Source: Gnetum montanum (Eukaryota > Streptophyta > Gnetopsida > Gnetales > Gnetaceae). From it: DNA of 62,000 bases. The notes below the pieces were generated by a model that made no database searches, was not told where the DNA came from, and saw nothing but the letters and a program-made list of their open reading frames with translations. Shown here one piece after another: positions 21,636 to 33,671 of the stretch (position 1 is the first letter of the stretch; the number at the start of each line of letters is the position of its first letter). The stretch is taken from NCBI GenBank assembly GCA_015680685.1, contig MNCI01008322.1, positions 1-62,000 of the forward strand, written 5' to 3'. The position numbers and the translations under genes were made by a program.

Positions 21636-24418
21636 TTATGTTGTTTTGGGTGGAGGTGGCTCCTCCATAGGTTTCTTCGCCTTGTTGTTAGGCTTCTTGA
21701 ATTGGTATTTGTTTAGGAGCACCTGCAACTTCTCTTCTTCTATTCTAGAACTGTGGACTATGCATGTTGATGAACCAATGTTGGATGGATTTGGCACGTT
21801 CCATGGACATGGCAATTGTGGAAACATCTGATTGGCTTTAATGTACCATGCTGAAAACTGTCGTCGCACTTCTTCAAAAGCTTTAGCCTTTTCTTTGAGT
21901 CCGTGATAGTCCATTAATCTTCTGGCCAAATTTGCTACTACATCCTTTTTTCCTTGGTAGGTAGCCTTAACTACTTCTAGTTTTGAGTTTGCTACTTGAA
22001 GTTTCTATAAAGCATCTCTTCTATCTGCAAACTCCTTCTCATATAAAGCATAAGTAACTGCTACTTGTTTTTCTAGTTCATTTCTGGGCCTGCTTGTTGT
22101 TAATATGGCCAAATTAGCACATTAGAGGTTTGCTAATGTCATGTATTCTTTTAAGTCTTCTATCTACAGGTCTTTATTTTTCACTTGCACTTGATAGGTT
22201 TGGTCCATGCTAGCATGTTGTCTAAGATGGGTTGCCAATCAAGATTTTATGATGCAATCGAACTAATTTTGGCCTTTGCCATCTAGATCTCTTTCTCATT
22301 TATCTATTTATACATACCAACTTGGTCTTGAAAGTGTTCTTTGAACTTTTCATGTTTCTTGACCTCATTTTACCACACACTAATTTTAATAGTTGATTTT
22401 TGTCTAATGATGCATACCTCCTCCATAGAGAGGGTTTTGTTTTTTCTTGCAAGGTAGCTCATATCTTGGCTGACCCTCATCAATTGCTCTCTCAACTGAT
22501 GGATACTTTCTTCTAGAGTGTTTTTATGCTTTTCTCTTGTGATCAACCTCATGTTGTCTACAGCGAGTTGTTTGTTTTCTTCTTGTAAGGCAGCAAGTGC
22601 TTTGGCATGGGCATTTGATTAGGCTTGGGCTACTAAAGCATTTCATACTGCCTTTTCTTTCTCATTTGCTATATCTTTATTGTTCTTAAGGAGGAAATTG
22701 ATCTACTCAGTTTTGAATTGTCCTATCTAGTCTAGTGTTATGAACTAAGTTGGATCTCTCCTTTCTATTCTTAGGGCTGCAATCTCTTCTTGTAATTGGT
22801 GAAGCTCGTTCTTAGCATGTTCTACCCTAGTTTCAGCCATGATTAATTTTCCTTTAGTGGTAATCAATTCAGACTGTATTGTAGTGATATCACTAGGGAT
22901 ATCAAATAGATTTGTCATAACTTATCTTTTCTGCAACAATCTATCCAACACATCTTCATGTTTTGCAGGAGTCATNACAACAATCTATCCAACACATCTT
23001 CATGTTTTGCAGGAGTCATAGAGGTACCAGCTAGCATTTGAGCATCTTTGGCTCTAGAAATATCAATTGGTGGCACAATAGGTATAGTAAAGGATTCTTT
23101 AATGTGGGCTGTGATCACTTCTATAGCTCCCGCTCCATCATGGTTCTGCATGATCATAATTGTGGGTCCTTCTCCTGATTCAAGCACCACTTGAAATGAT
23201 GTAGTGTTTTGGGAAATTTGTTGTGACCACTAGGCCTCTCCTCCTAACTACAACAATATTTTCCCTTTGGTGGCATTCTTGAAATAGTTTGCTTGATTGC
23301 ATCATAAATTACTTTGAATAAAATGGCCTCTTCCCTACTTCTCTAATTAATGGTTTCTACAATTTTCTATAGATGACTCATTAAAGGTTTGTAATCTTGC
23401 AGTGGTGGTGGTGAAACTTGTGGTGTTGTTGTTGTTATCCTATGGGTTAGGTAGTCTCCTTAGTGTGTGGTTGTTCTTCTAATTGGTCCTTTTTGTGAGG
23501 CACTGGCTTAAGCATTTCGGCATAGGAAGCATTTTGTGCCTTTCTCAATGCATCATTTGTATACCCTTGGATACCAGCTTGTTTACATAACTTCTGGATA
23601 AGGCAAGGAAATGGAAGTGTTAACTTTCCTCCCTTCTTTTCTTCAAACCACCTTTAGATTTCTATGAAGTAGAGGTGAGTGATGTTTGCATTGAATTTTT
23701 CCATTAATATTGCACTCCCTCTAGCTACATATGTAGAGATTCTATTCAATCTCTTGGTAGGAAATAGGTGATAAGTGCCAATTTTGACATAGATCTTTTC
23801 TTCTATAGTCAATTAGCTATATTCTTTATCTTTCTTTCCATTCACCTACTATAACCACAGCTTCCTAGCATCTGTGTCAAATTTGGTTGATATCTGTGCC
23901 ACCTTTGCTCCTTGATTAGGCACATTTAATACCTCTAGAATTGCCTTAACTGAGTAAGATACTAAGATTCCTTAAATTTTGACTATCACATCAACTTCTT
24001 GATTTTCCCAAAACTAGAGTGTTTCTCCTAGATACCATTCTCCATTGTTTATTAGAGTAGGCCACAAAGGAGATGAATAAACTTGGACCTTAACAACTTT
24101 TGAAGAAAATTCCAAAAATGGACTAAAGTTAAGTTCCACAATTATTATCGACATGATGGATTTTTCCTAAATAACCTGAAGGCATTTAGGTGGCAATGTA
24201 AGTTGTTGTCCCTAGATAGGCACTGGTGGAACATCTGCTTCTACTTGAGTAGATTACTCTATGGCATAAGTTTGTTGATGAATGATGATGGATTGTGCTT
24301 CCTACTCTCCTTGTTATACTTGTGGATTTTGCTTGCTTGCTTGTCCTCTTTCACGGCCTCATTTTCTTTTGCTTATTGGTTGTGTGAGTTCTCCTTATGC
24401 TCCTCTTTTTGGGGCCAT
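21636..24418 (-). pseudogene. Element B ORF2: retroelement protein with coiled coil, function unknown
   Basis: This is a homologue of the gene at 12870-15635 and is about 928 codons long. It starts at the ATG at 24416-24418 (MAPKRGA) and ends MEEPPPPKTT at 21636. N-terminal landmarks include VELNFSPFLEF, SPLWP, EWYLGETL and KIGTYHLFPTKRLNRIS, then LTLPFPCLIQKLC. The middle region is rich in Glu, Lys, Gln and Leu heptads. The C-terminal block has FSAWYIKANQMFPQLPCPW followed by N-V-P-N-P-S-N-I. It is interrupted by multiple TAG stops, and by an artefactual or recent 44-bp duplication with an undetermined base at 22976. Its length matches the other copies despite the sequence divergence, which argues that it was a real protein. 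Confidence 0.68.
22935..23019. repeat. 44-bp direct duplication with an N between copies
   Basis: A 41-nt sequence at 22935-22975 recurs exactly at 22979-23019, with the single undetermined base at 22976 between them. The homologous region in elements A and E has one copy. A sequencing or assembly join is the likely cause. Confidence 0.85.
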
Positions 24419-24492
24419 CTACAATCAATCAAGGGTTTGGAATTACTAGAATATTCTCATAAATGAGCAAAAATTTAATACCTTACTCATAC
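24419..24492 (-). other. Possible 74-nt leader intron ending at the ORF2 start (element B)
   Basis: In sense the donor is AAAGG|GTATGAG at 24492 and the acceptor TTGTAG lies directly before ATGGCC at 24418. It matches the position of the possible introns in A, D and E. It is a comparative inference, not proven. Confidence 0.4.
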
Positions 24493-24749
24493 CCTTTGTT
24501 ATATTAAGTTCTTAGTTCATTATGACTGTAGAATTAGAAAATTTTTCAATAACAACCCTATTAGTACTTTAAATGAGTGGTATGATTAATTAGAAATGTT
24601 CTTAAAGTTGTTTTGGCCTTAACACAAGTGATTTACTTTAAAAAATTCTTAATATTTTTTTTAAACTTACTCCTATAATATCTTTCGATTGTTAGCAATT
24701 TCAAAAAAAATTAACTCAAATTTTCCTTAATAGTAACCCATGCCACTGG

Positions 24750-24775
24750 CCCCCCCCCCCCCCCCCCCCCGCCCC
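24750..24775. repeat. Poly-C tract at the internal PPT-like site of element B
   Basis: Twenty-one C, one G and four C. On the sense strand this is a G-run directly following CCTTAGTTATGGGG, so it is an expansion of the internal TTAGTTRTGGGGG motif. Its length may be unreliable in the assembly. Confidence 0.85.
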
Positions 24776-24919
24776 ATAACTAAGGTGATTACTTCAAGAT
24801 CATATAGATTCAAAAATTACACAAATCAGGGTAATAATGAGGAAGTTATGGGTGTTATAAGTTGGCAACAACTCCCTTCTTATGAAATTCAGAAATGAAA
24901 ATTTTTTTCTAATGCACCC

Positions 24920-25015
24920 ATGCTATATATATAGTATTTATGCATGTGATATCGTAAATGTAACATCGTAGATGCGATATCATAGATGCCTACAATATCA
25001 TAGATACGATGTCAC
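24920..25015 (-). promoter_or_regulatory. U3-like internal promoter array upstream of ORF2 (element B)
   Basis: The plus strand shows a 14-bp-period array of GATATC-like units (GTGATATCGT at 24946, an ATCG unit near 24964, GCGATATCAT at 24974, ACAATATCAT near 24992, ACGATGTCAC near 25006). In sense it is followed by CATAAATACTATATATATAG (about 24923-24942), a TATA-like region. This repeats the LTR promoter layout about 500 bp upstream of ORF2. Confidence 0.55.
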
Positions 25016-25736
25016 CATAGAAAAATCAAAATTTTTCAATGTTTTTCTTAGAAAAAATAATGTCCCATAGGATAGTTGGAAGATATGCATCATGTTGAAA
25101 GGCTCTTAACATGGAGATGATGCTTCAGTTGTGAAGAATAAGCATTGAAAGTCTATGATCAAGGAATCTTTGGCTATGAAAGTATATGAGGTATTGATGG
25201 AATGGATGAGAAAGATAACATTGTTGTGCCATTAGAATAGATAGTGTGAGTGATATGGGAAGTATTTATTATTATTTATTGGAATTGAAAGCCTCAAGAT
25301 GATATGGAATCGCTTGGCAAGTATAAGATACAACAGCTATACAAGTGGATCCTCCCCAAAGCAAGCTCCAGACCTTAATGCCCTTGTATAACCACACTTA
25401 AAAATATCCTTAAGCACTTCAGGAGTTGAATGTAATGTATATCTATTTAGCAAAACACAAATGTTAGTACAACCAAATTGGAAAAATTACTCTATGTTAC
25501 AAAAAATCATAAGTTATAATATTCAAACAGTGAGATGAAATGGTTTTAGAAGGGATTGCAGAAATTAGGACATGAGGTGTCTTACCATAGGCATAATGAA
25601 TTCTTATGTTTTATTAGTGGTTAAAGTAATCACTAGCCTTTTTGTCTAGGATTCAAACCAAGTCCAGACCACATTCTAGTGACATCACATCATTTCATCT
25701 CTTGGAGTTACAATCATAAGACTATTTCATGAGTGG
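25016..25736 (-). other. Element B non-coding spacer, part 2
   Basis: No ORF. It carries the conserved plus-strand GGATCCTCCCCAAAG block at 25347-25361, also found in A, C and E. It ends at the CTATT target duplication of element C and continues on the other side of C at 32884. Confidence 0.55.
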
Positions 25737-26518
25737 CGAGGTACCCCTACACTTAACCATATGAATACGAGCATCTCACGTGCGATCCGGTCGAACTCCA
25801 AGGACTAAGTGCTTACGTGCCTTAATGGAACACTTAAGGTTAATCAATTGCTATCTTCCCAAACTTACTTGTATTGTCACAGTTGTATGGTTAAGTAAGC
25901 TTGAGGTATACAATTTTTATATCTTTTATCTTTTTAATGTCTTATGCTAATAGGGGAAGGTGAAGAGAACTAAGTGACTAACTTTCATTAACTATTCACT
26001 AACTAAGTTCTAATTGTCCTAGCACCAGTATCTGTTCCCACTTGCCACACACACCCTAAACCATTACAATGCTACTGGGATTACCAAACGCTACTCGTTA
26101 CTGGGTTACCAAGCGTTACATATGGGCTTGAAGCGGTTGTACTGAGTGCACTTAACTAGGAGAGTTAAGGGTTGAGAGAGACTAATTATCTAGGAAAGCA
26201 TTTAAACATTTAACAATAATTAATTCCTATTTAGCTTAGTCCACATGTTGCAAGGTTTATCAGAAAGTTCATCTTTATTTTCGTATACAAATGTGTGCTT
26301 AGATACAATTTGCTCGAATAAAGATCCATTCACTTTAAGACTCCTACTGTGGGCACATGGAAATTATTCTAACTCTAGAAAGGTAAAAGAGCTATAGTTT
26401 GGCTAAGGGTCTAAGTCTAAGTGCCTAGAACAGGGAAAGTCGTCTCTTATTTATAGACATTATGGTGGGCCGCGATATCGCATACGCGATATCGTGTACA
26501 TGATATCGCGACTCATCA
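25737..26518 (-). repeat. Element C 3' LTR (782 bp)
   Basis: It starts TCATGAGTGG (one G-to-C change from TGATGAGTGG) and ends GACTCATCA. In sense it carries several GATATCG palindromes close to its U3 end (26472-26509), a TATAAATAAG TATA box at 26456-26465, and the AATAAA hairpin. Confidence 0.88.
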
Positions 26519-26527
26519 TACCCCCAT
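26519..26527 (-). other. Polypurine tract of element C
   Basis: The minus strand reads ATGGGGGTA next to the 3' LTR. It is one base different from A, B and D. Confidence 0.8.
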
Positions 26528-28470
26528 GACTAAATGAAAACTCATCCTCGAGTTCCTTACAAAATATTGGGAAAGTATGGGATTATTGACTTGAATAACA
26601 CTAATGATGAATGGGGTGACATGTGAATGGATCATCATTACACAACATGACAAAACTGGTGGTCACAACAACAAGAGTGAACACTATACACATTTGACAT
26701 CCAGCCTTATTTGGTAGCGGAGAGAGAAGAGAGAGAGAGAGAGAAAAGAAGAAGTCTGTTGCTGCCAATGCCAAGATTGCACCTTCTGTTGTCCATCCAT
26801 AACCATGCCATCGATCTTATTCCTTGCATAACTACTCCAGCACCAGTCCATTCCATGTGTTCCCTCCAGATCCAATCCATTGGTGTATGATTGCAATCTG
26901 CACACACAACACAATGTTAAATTAGCAAGGGTAAATGAATCCTAATGCAGTTGATACCTTGTCTCAGTGTATGGTCCATTGGCTGAGTTGTGATATGGCT
27001 AATGTGGATTTTGGAGATATAACACTGGTGACTACCCAAGGTGTAGGGGTTAAGAGAAAATTGAAAAAATTGGATTAGGACCCCCATGACTAAAAGCGAA
27101 CCTCCGGTAGCGATAGAATGGAAAAATATAAGGAATAACAAAGACAGAGAAAAAGAAACAACGGCAACGTTGATGAAATGGATGTCAAAGGTGGAAATGA
27201 ACAAAATAAATGTTGATTACAGAAATGTTTAAGGGAAAGAAGTTAACTAATGCACCAAGTAGGAATACTAGTGGGTCCTCCCCAAAGAAGGCTTATGCCC
27301 TTAATGCCCTGGAAATCCCACATTCAAAGAGTTTGTAGGCTCTAGAAATGTCATTCGGAAGCAAGAGTTAAAGTCTTAACCATAAGAATTTACCAAAAAT
27401 AAAACAATGCATCAACCAAAATATGGATTATTGATACAACCGACAATGAGGTGGAAAATGGAGAAAGAATGATGGAAAGAATGGAATGGAGTCTCAAGGA
27501 CAAGGTGCTGTACAGCCCCTTGTGTATGTATGGTTAATGTGACTTAGTAGATTTCATTCCAAATCCAACCTCAAACAATCCACATTCAATGACTTCACAT
27601 TAATACACTTGGCCAATCCATCCTCTTGAAGTAGCAAGAATGCTTCCTCCAAAGAGTCATCACCATTCCAAAGAAATGAGAAAAGAAAAAGTAGGAAGCA
27701 AGAGAGGGCCTTAGTTAGAGGGAACATATTTGTTTAGTTCCATAACTAGTGCTTGTAGCCCAGGGGGTTATTTTTCTAAGGGGTGTGCTTTGAATTCTCA
27801 TTGTTTTTTTTTTTTTTTTGCGTGAGAACCACACCATGCAAAGACTTATTATTTTTATTAGCTTAGCTTCCCGATAATTGAGCAACGTCGAAATGCTAAG
27901 GAAAACTCAAGAAGAAAACATCCAAGCACCCAAGAGAATGGCCAACACAAATGCATCAAATCCCCTTGAAGTCACACCATTTTCAATCTTTGAGTCCTTC
28001 CCTAGTTTGAGAAATGCTCAGTCACCAATTCGTTGATAGTTCTTATTATTGAAGGAAAGGGACTGTATAGTTCCAAGCCAAGAGAGACCATAGAAATTTA
28101 TGGATGCATGGATGATGTGGACTCATTGCTTGTTATATCAAAAGAACCATACCTTAGTATCAACATTATAACTGATGCATGGATGATGTGGACTCATTGC
28201 TTGTTATATCAAAAGAGCCATACCTTAGTATCAACATTATAACTCAAAGGTAGAAACCAAACATTGGCCCCCCCCAGAATACAGTTCATACCACCATCAG
28301 GAGCACTTATTAGGTGATGAATGTAACAAAATAAAATAAATAAACACACAAATAAATGAAAAAGTATGAACGATGTTGCAAAAAAAAAAAAAAATAAGAA
28401 AAGTGAAAGAAATTTGTAAAAAAAATGTCTAAAAGAGAAAACTTAAAAAGGAATTGAGGGCTTTGATTGA
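26528..28470 (-). other. Element C non-coding spacer, ORF2 absent
   Basis: About 1.9 kb without a recognisable gene. It includes a GA microsatellite (about 26719-26750), an internal TAGTCATGGGGG motif (plus strand 27081-27093), the conserved plus-strand block GGGTCCTCCCCAAAG at 27272-27286, and a 71-bp tandem duplication at 28103-28244. Where A, B, D and E carry ORF2, C has only about 550 bp between the second motif and the PPT, so ORF2 has been lost or was never present. Confidence 0.6.
28103..28244. repeat. 71-bp tandem duplication
   Basis: The sequence starting GATGCATGGATGATGTGG at 28103 recurs at 28174, nearly identical through ATTATAAC. One A/G difference was noted (AGAACC/AGAGCC). Confidence 0.85.
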
Positions 28471-28620
28471 TCAGCATAGGTGGCCATCTCCCCCATGACT
28501 AAGTTGAAAGGAGGAGATCCAAAATAATGAGCGAGGTCGTCCTTTCTCCAGTGTGTTATGTGCAATGACCATTCTAGATTCATGGTAAGGTTTAGTTTGT
28601 TGCACATTGACTAGTAATCT
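28471..28620 (-). pseudogene. Element C: terminal integrase/pol tail after internal deletion
   Basis: In sense, LLVNVQQTKPYHES and then SLFWISSFQLSHGGDGHLC end at the stop at 28471. This is the counterpart of the last residues of pol in element D (stop at 49063). It is joined directly to sequence that in D lies between protease and RT, so RT, RNase H and most of integrase are missing. Confidence 0.65.
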
Positions 28621-28877
28621 TTTATTGGAGTGCTTGTTTGACATTTTTAGGAATTTCCAGCTTCCTCCTATTGATGTTTTCAGGTTAAGGCTTGGAAGTT
28701 GGCGACACTCTTGCTCTAGTTCATTTATGCTTTCGATGTGGGTGCAAGTTGTTTCCCTAGTTAGTTCCATGCATGTTGGTGAGCTGCTCTCTTGATCAGT
28801 TATCAACCACTGGGTGTCTTCTTGTTGTGTGGTTGCTACATATCTAGGCACTTTTGTATGTTAATCTCTTGGGCACA

Positions 28878-29300
28878 CTAGTTGCATGCAGGAAATGTTG
28901 AACATTCTTGTACGCGATCACACCCTGTATCACTATATGTGATGCATGGAACTTTCTTCTTCTTGATCTTCCCAAAAGTGTTTTTCTTAGATATTTCGAG
29001 GGAAAGATTGTGGATTCCTAGGCGTGCGTTTATGGTACTTAGCCATGCCCTTCCCATTATTATTGGGAAGTCCCCTTTGTCATTATTTACTTGTATCACT
29101 AGGAAATTAGCTGGGGATGACCACCCACACACAGTGGTAACAATGTCCTCCACCAGTTTCAAGGGAACAATGATGGACTGGTTAGCCAGCTTTAAGTGAA
29201 TGTTGCTCTTCTTTAGTGGAGGCAACTTCCAAGCTTTATACATCTCTTGTGATATTAAGTTGACTCTAGAACCTGAGTCTAGAAGAGCTTTACATGGTTC
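28878..29300 (-). pseudogene. Element C retropepsin (aspartic protease)
   Basis: In sense the active-site motif ALLDSGSRVNLIS (DSG codons at 29271-29279) is followed by a long open stretch. This has the flap-side residues SIIVPLKLVEDIVTTV and the second conserved motif FPIIMGRAWLSTI (counterpart of ILGRPFL). It is the only protease copy here that keeps the catalytic DSG; in D the motif is changed and in B it is broken by a stop. It would cleave Gag-Pol during particle maturation. It sits downstream of gag and directly before the deletion scar. Confidence 0.7.
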
Positions 29301-31963
29301 ATTCCTAGTGACTTGGAGTAGATTAAAGGGCTTCCAGGGTTAGAGAATTTCCTGGGAAGGTGGCCCTTCTTAATCCAGTTAGTGACAGTGTGTGTTAACA
29401 TAACCATGTGCGTTGAGCTCTGTTTTCGGTTTGAAGGGAGCTCTGAAGCCTTATTTGATGGAGAAGCATTCAGAGGCTCAACCGCTTGTGGTTGTGAGAG
29501 CTTGGTTGGATTGTTGGTTCTGAAGAAAGGTCTTCTCTTTGTGCAGTTATTAGAACTAGCAGCGGGTTAAAGGTTTACAGCTCTCGTAGCATTGTGTTGC
29601 TGTGATTGAGTGAGGAGTTCCCCTTGCATTGCTAGAGCGGGTGGTAATGGAGCTATCGGTGTGAGAGTTGTGGATAGGTTTGGAGGATGGTATCTCTATG
29701 GATTGTCTCTCCCAGAAGAACGAGTCCTATAATACTCTTGAGCTTGGTAGTGACATTGTGGTGTCACATGACCAAGAGAGTCATGTGGAGAGATTGGTTA
29801 CTGCACGTAGTAGCCATATGGATTTGATTGTCGATAAGGGTATTGTTGCCTTAGTGGTGGAAACCCCCATGACTGTGGGTATTGCCACTATTGGTGTTGC
29901 TCAATAGGTTGTGGTGGAGTTCCACTTGGATAATATGTTAAGGGTTGGTGGAACTACCTTGGGTTACCTTGGGGATAAGGTAACCATTAGGGTGCTTGGC
30001 GTTTGTTAAGTCATGGGTTAAGTGCATACACCCCAAACTCTTGCAGATGTGAGATTACTGGGCAACATCCCTTAGGATGGTTGTATTGGCATATCTCACA
30101 TCCATTGTCATTGTCCATATCAGAATCCACAAACTCTTCGGTGATGGCCATTTTACCCTTACCTTTGTTATGTGCATGGTCCATGTCCCTCTTTTTCTTT
30201 TTGTCATAGTCACTACCTCGCTCCTTAGACTCCTCTACAATTTTGAGAACGGTTTCAAATCTACTATCTAAGGAGTCCCACATTTGGTCTACCTTTGCTA
30301 ACACTTCTGTTAATTTTTGGAGCAGTAAGGTTTTCCTATGCACCATCTCTTTGAGTGGTGACTCTTCCTCCTCATAGAATCTCACTCCCCTTTTTCAAAG
30401 GAAAGGATCACGGTTGTACTCTTTCGCACTCTCTCTCTTATGTAGATCTCCTTCTTTCTTGGCTACTTGTTCTAACAATCTATGGACCTGATGGGACCTA
30501 AGCTTTGATAATCTTCCTTGGGCATGTGTTCCAAGGGTTCTCCTAGTTTCATGCTTAAGTCCATCTATGAGATGGCATAGTTGATCTTGCTGCGAGTAAC
30601 CATGGCCTGGGCAACAATGTAATAGTGCATAATAATGGCCCATGGTAGCATCCAAGTATTCATGACTTCCTTTCTTCCATCCTTGGATTTGCTTTCACAG
30701 GTTGGACACCTAGGAGTACATTTGATACTTATCATTAAACAGTTCTAGCATCGTACTCCACCTTTGAATGGATTCCAATTCTAAGGACCAGTACCAACTT
30801 TCTGCTTCTTTTACTAGTGTCCTTGGGAACAACTTTAGCTTTTTCCATTCATTCTTAATGTTCTACAAGGCACATGCATCATGAAATGCTTGCAAGTGGT
30901 TTTGAGGATTAGCGTTGTATCCCCCCTCAAGTCATGGGATATTATTCATATCTAACCTCTTAATCCTACTATATTTTTGGTGCCTTGTGGGAATTCTTAC
31001 GGCATCCATGATATCTAACATTCTTTAGGTTGCAAGTAGGGGTTCTTCATGGTCATTTCATTCATAGCGTCTGCGATGTCTATGCGGTTCCCTACTCTCC
31101 CTTCTTCTATGCCTCGATTCTCTAGAGTGCCCTCGTCCTTGTTCTTGACTCTCTCGTCGAGGTTTCTCACCCTATTTACCTTTATCCTCATAGTTAGGCT
31201 TCTTATGACTGCGTTTTGATACTGAAGGAGAGGGTGAATGTGATGATGAAGGTGAAGAAGAAGGAGAACCATCGCCATGACGATGTTTCCTACCTTCTCT
31301 TCAATGGTCTCATCCCCGATCGTGATTACGATCAGACTGCCCTCCGTTATAATGTGTTTGTGTTCCCTCATTAAACACTTGGTGTTCGTGGGGATCAGAA
31401 CCAAGGTTGTGAACCATGGAGTGAAGGTTCTGATACACCACCTCCTGACCATCATTAGGAGGGGAAACATCATTTTGTGGAGAACCTATTGAAATAGGTT
31501 CACCACCCTCAATCTCGCTTAAGACAGGTGGAGCATTATGGGGTCCTTTTCCCTTCAACGATGTATAGTATCTCTCCTGTCGCAAGTCCCTTTGACGTTG
31601 CACTTCTGTGGAATGGTGATCCATTGTGTCATAATCACATGCAATGTATTCCATGTATAACTGTGACATGCCTACTCGCGCTAGAGCACAAAGAAGCATG
31701 TTGGGGACTACTCAATCTGGAGGCAACACTATGTTACCCTCCAAGTCTCTCCAACGTAGTTGTTCATCTTGATGGAGAATAAAGGTAAATTTAGGTACAT
31801 ACTCATCGTGATGAATATATACCACACGGAACTGTTGAGGCACTGGTGGATCTTGGTTACGTGTGTTATGCCACTGACTATCTCTTGTGTTGGTCTTAGG
31901 CAGTGAGGTGCTTTTGTGCGAAGAAGAATACATTTTTGTCTTGTTTGGCGTGCTATTTACCAT
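29301..31963 (-). pseudogene. Element C gag
   Basis: It starts at the ATG at 31961-31963 (MVNSTPNKTKMY). An N-terminal domain (31712-31963, FTFILHQDEQLRWRDLEGN) is followed by a linker to about 31310, an Arg/Ser/His-rich stretch (about 31060-31330, with RHRHGDGSPSSSPSSSHS-like sequence), and the gag core (about 30395-31010). The knuckle CEICQYNHPKGCC lies at 30062-30100 and a proline-rich tail runs towards protease. Frames shift several times and stops occur, so it is inactive. The N-terminal domain and the RS/RH segment are shared with D and O but absent from A. Confidence 0.72.
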
Positions 31964-32060
31964 TGTCTTATTTTTCTTTTGATCAACCCTAAGGGTTCGT
32001 TCTAGCGTCCCAATGATATGAATGATCTCCTATGTTCTATGTAGCACACAAACAACTAAG

Positions 32061-32078
32061 TCCCCGGCAACGGTGCCA
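32061..32078 (-). other. Element C primer-binding site (tRNA-Asp)
   Basis: In sense it reads TGGCACCGTTGCCGGGGA, which differs by one base from the complement of the plant tRNA-Asp 3' end. It lies one base inside the 5' LTR. Confidence 0.9.
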
Positions 32079-32079
32079 A

Positions 32080-32878
32080 TGATGAGTGGCGAGGTACCCC
32101 TACACTCAACCATACGAATACGAGCATCTCACACATGATCTGGTCGAACTCCAAGGACTAAGTGCTTACGCGCCTTAATGGAATACTTAAGGTTAATCAA
32201 TTGCTATCTTCCAAAACTTACTTGTATTGTCACGGTTGTATGGTTAAGTAAGCTTGAGGTATACAATTTTTATATCTTTTATCTTTTTAATGTCTTATGC
32301 TAATAGGGGAAGGTGAAGAGAACTAAGTGACTAACTTTCATTAACTATTCACTAACTAAGTTCTAATTGTCCTAGCACCAGTATCTATTCCCACTTGCCG
32401 CACACACCCTAAACCATTGCAACGCTACTGGGATTACCAAACGCTACTCGTTACTGGGTTACCAAGTGTTACATATGGGCTTGAAGCAGTTGTACTGAGT
32501 GCACTTAACTAGGAGAGTCAAGGGTTGAGAGAGACTAATTATCTAAGAAAGCATTTAAACATTTAACAATAATTAATTCCTATTTAGCTTAGTCCACATG
32601 CTGTAAGGTTTATCAGAAAGTTCTTCTTTATTACCATAGACAAATGTGTGCTCAGGTACAATTTTCTCAAATAAAGATCTTTAAGACTCCTACTGCGGGC
32701 ACATGGAAATTATTCTAACTTTGGAATGGTAAAACTGCTATAGTTTGGCTAAGGGTCTAAGTCTAAGTGCCTAGAATAGGAAAATTTGCCTCTTATTTAT
32801 AGACATTGCGGCGGGTCGTGATATTGCGGATGCAATATTGCATACGTAATATCATGTACGCAATATCGCGGCTCATCA
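32080..32878 (-). repeat. Element C 5' LTR (799 bp)
   Basis: Begins TGATGAGTGG and ends GCTCATCA on the plus strand. Near the U3 end it has diverged GATATNGC copies (about 32818-32870), a TATAAATAAG-type TATA box near 32792-32801, and the CTTTATT/AATAAAG hairpin near 32625-32676. Confidence 0.9.
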
Positions 32879-32883
32879 CTGTT

Positions 32884-33671
32884 AATGTTACAAGAAGTAT
32901 TGTCACTTGGTGTATTGTCCAAGGGAGGAATTTATTCATGGCACTTTATTTTTATTTTTTACATTTCTAAGAAGCTACCTACTTTAGGCATGGACAACAT
33001 GTCTTTCTAGTGGGATTCCCAAAAATTTATTTTGTGGTCTTTTTTCTTAACTATGTTAACCTTTTTAAGGTAGCACTTATTTTACTCTTACTCCCATTTT
33101 TCATTAGATCTACAAGGATATAATATGACCTCAGTAACATGATAGAGCTTACAATAATAGTCCAAAAAGAACCCACAAGTCCCCTTGATGCCACACCCTT
33201 TTCACCCTTAGTTCTTCACTTTCCTGTCCAAGCATAATGATCACAAGTTTATTCTTAGTTTGATGATGGAAAGAATATCATTATGGCCATGGTAAGAACC
33301 TCTTATTAATGGAATGGATGGATGGATGATGTAGGCTCAATGTGCAAATAATCAGTCTCTTATGACTTGATTTCATAGAGAATTTTTCCCTTATTGGGCT
33401 ACATCTTCCTTTTATTTAACCATGTTTTATTAATGATCAAAAATTATTTACAAAGGGTTTTAAAAAAACAAAGTATAAAGGAAATGAAAAATATGGTAAA
33501 AAATTATGAAAAAAATATAAAGAATGAAAAATGTTAAAAGAATTGAAAAATATTAAAAAATGTAAAAAATTGAAGAAATGAGAAAGTATAAAAGAATGGG
33601 AAAAATGTAAAAGAATGTGAAAAATGATAGGAATTGTAAAAAAAAAGAAGATAGAAAAATCAGTAAGGTAC
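32884..33671 (-). other. Element B non-coding spacer, part 1
   Basis: This is B sequence between the end of its integrase and the insertion point of C. It is A-rich on the plus strand (33430-33660), which produces long but meaningless Phe/Ile/Ser frames. It contains the CAAGTCCCCTTGATGCCACACC phrase (near 33177) also present in A and E. No gene is seen. Confidence 0.6.

Larger units (their letters stand above)
25737..32878 (-). mobile_element. Element C: deleted Gypsy element (gag-PR, no RT/IN, no ORF2) nested in B
   Basis: Minus strand, 7.1 kb, flanked by CTATT (25732-25736) and CTGTT (32879-32883), a 5-bp duplication with one change. Sense order: 5' LTR 32080-32878, PBS 32061-32078, gag 29300-31963, protease about 28878-29300, deletion scar near 28600-28625, last part of integrase to 28471, spacer, PPT 26519-26527, 3' LTR 25737-26518. 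LTRs differ by about 4% by eye over 330 bp, so it is younger than B, as its nesting requires. The PBS is the best preserved in the window. Confidence 0.88.
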
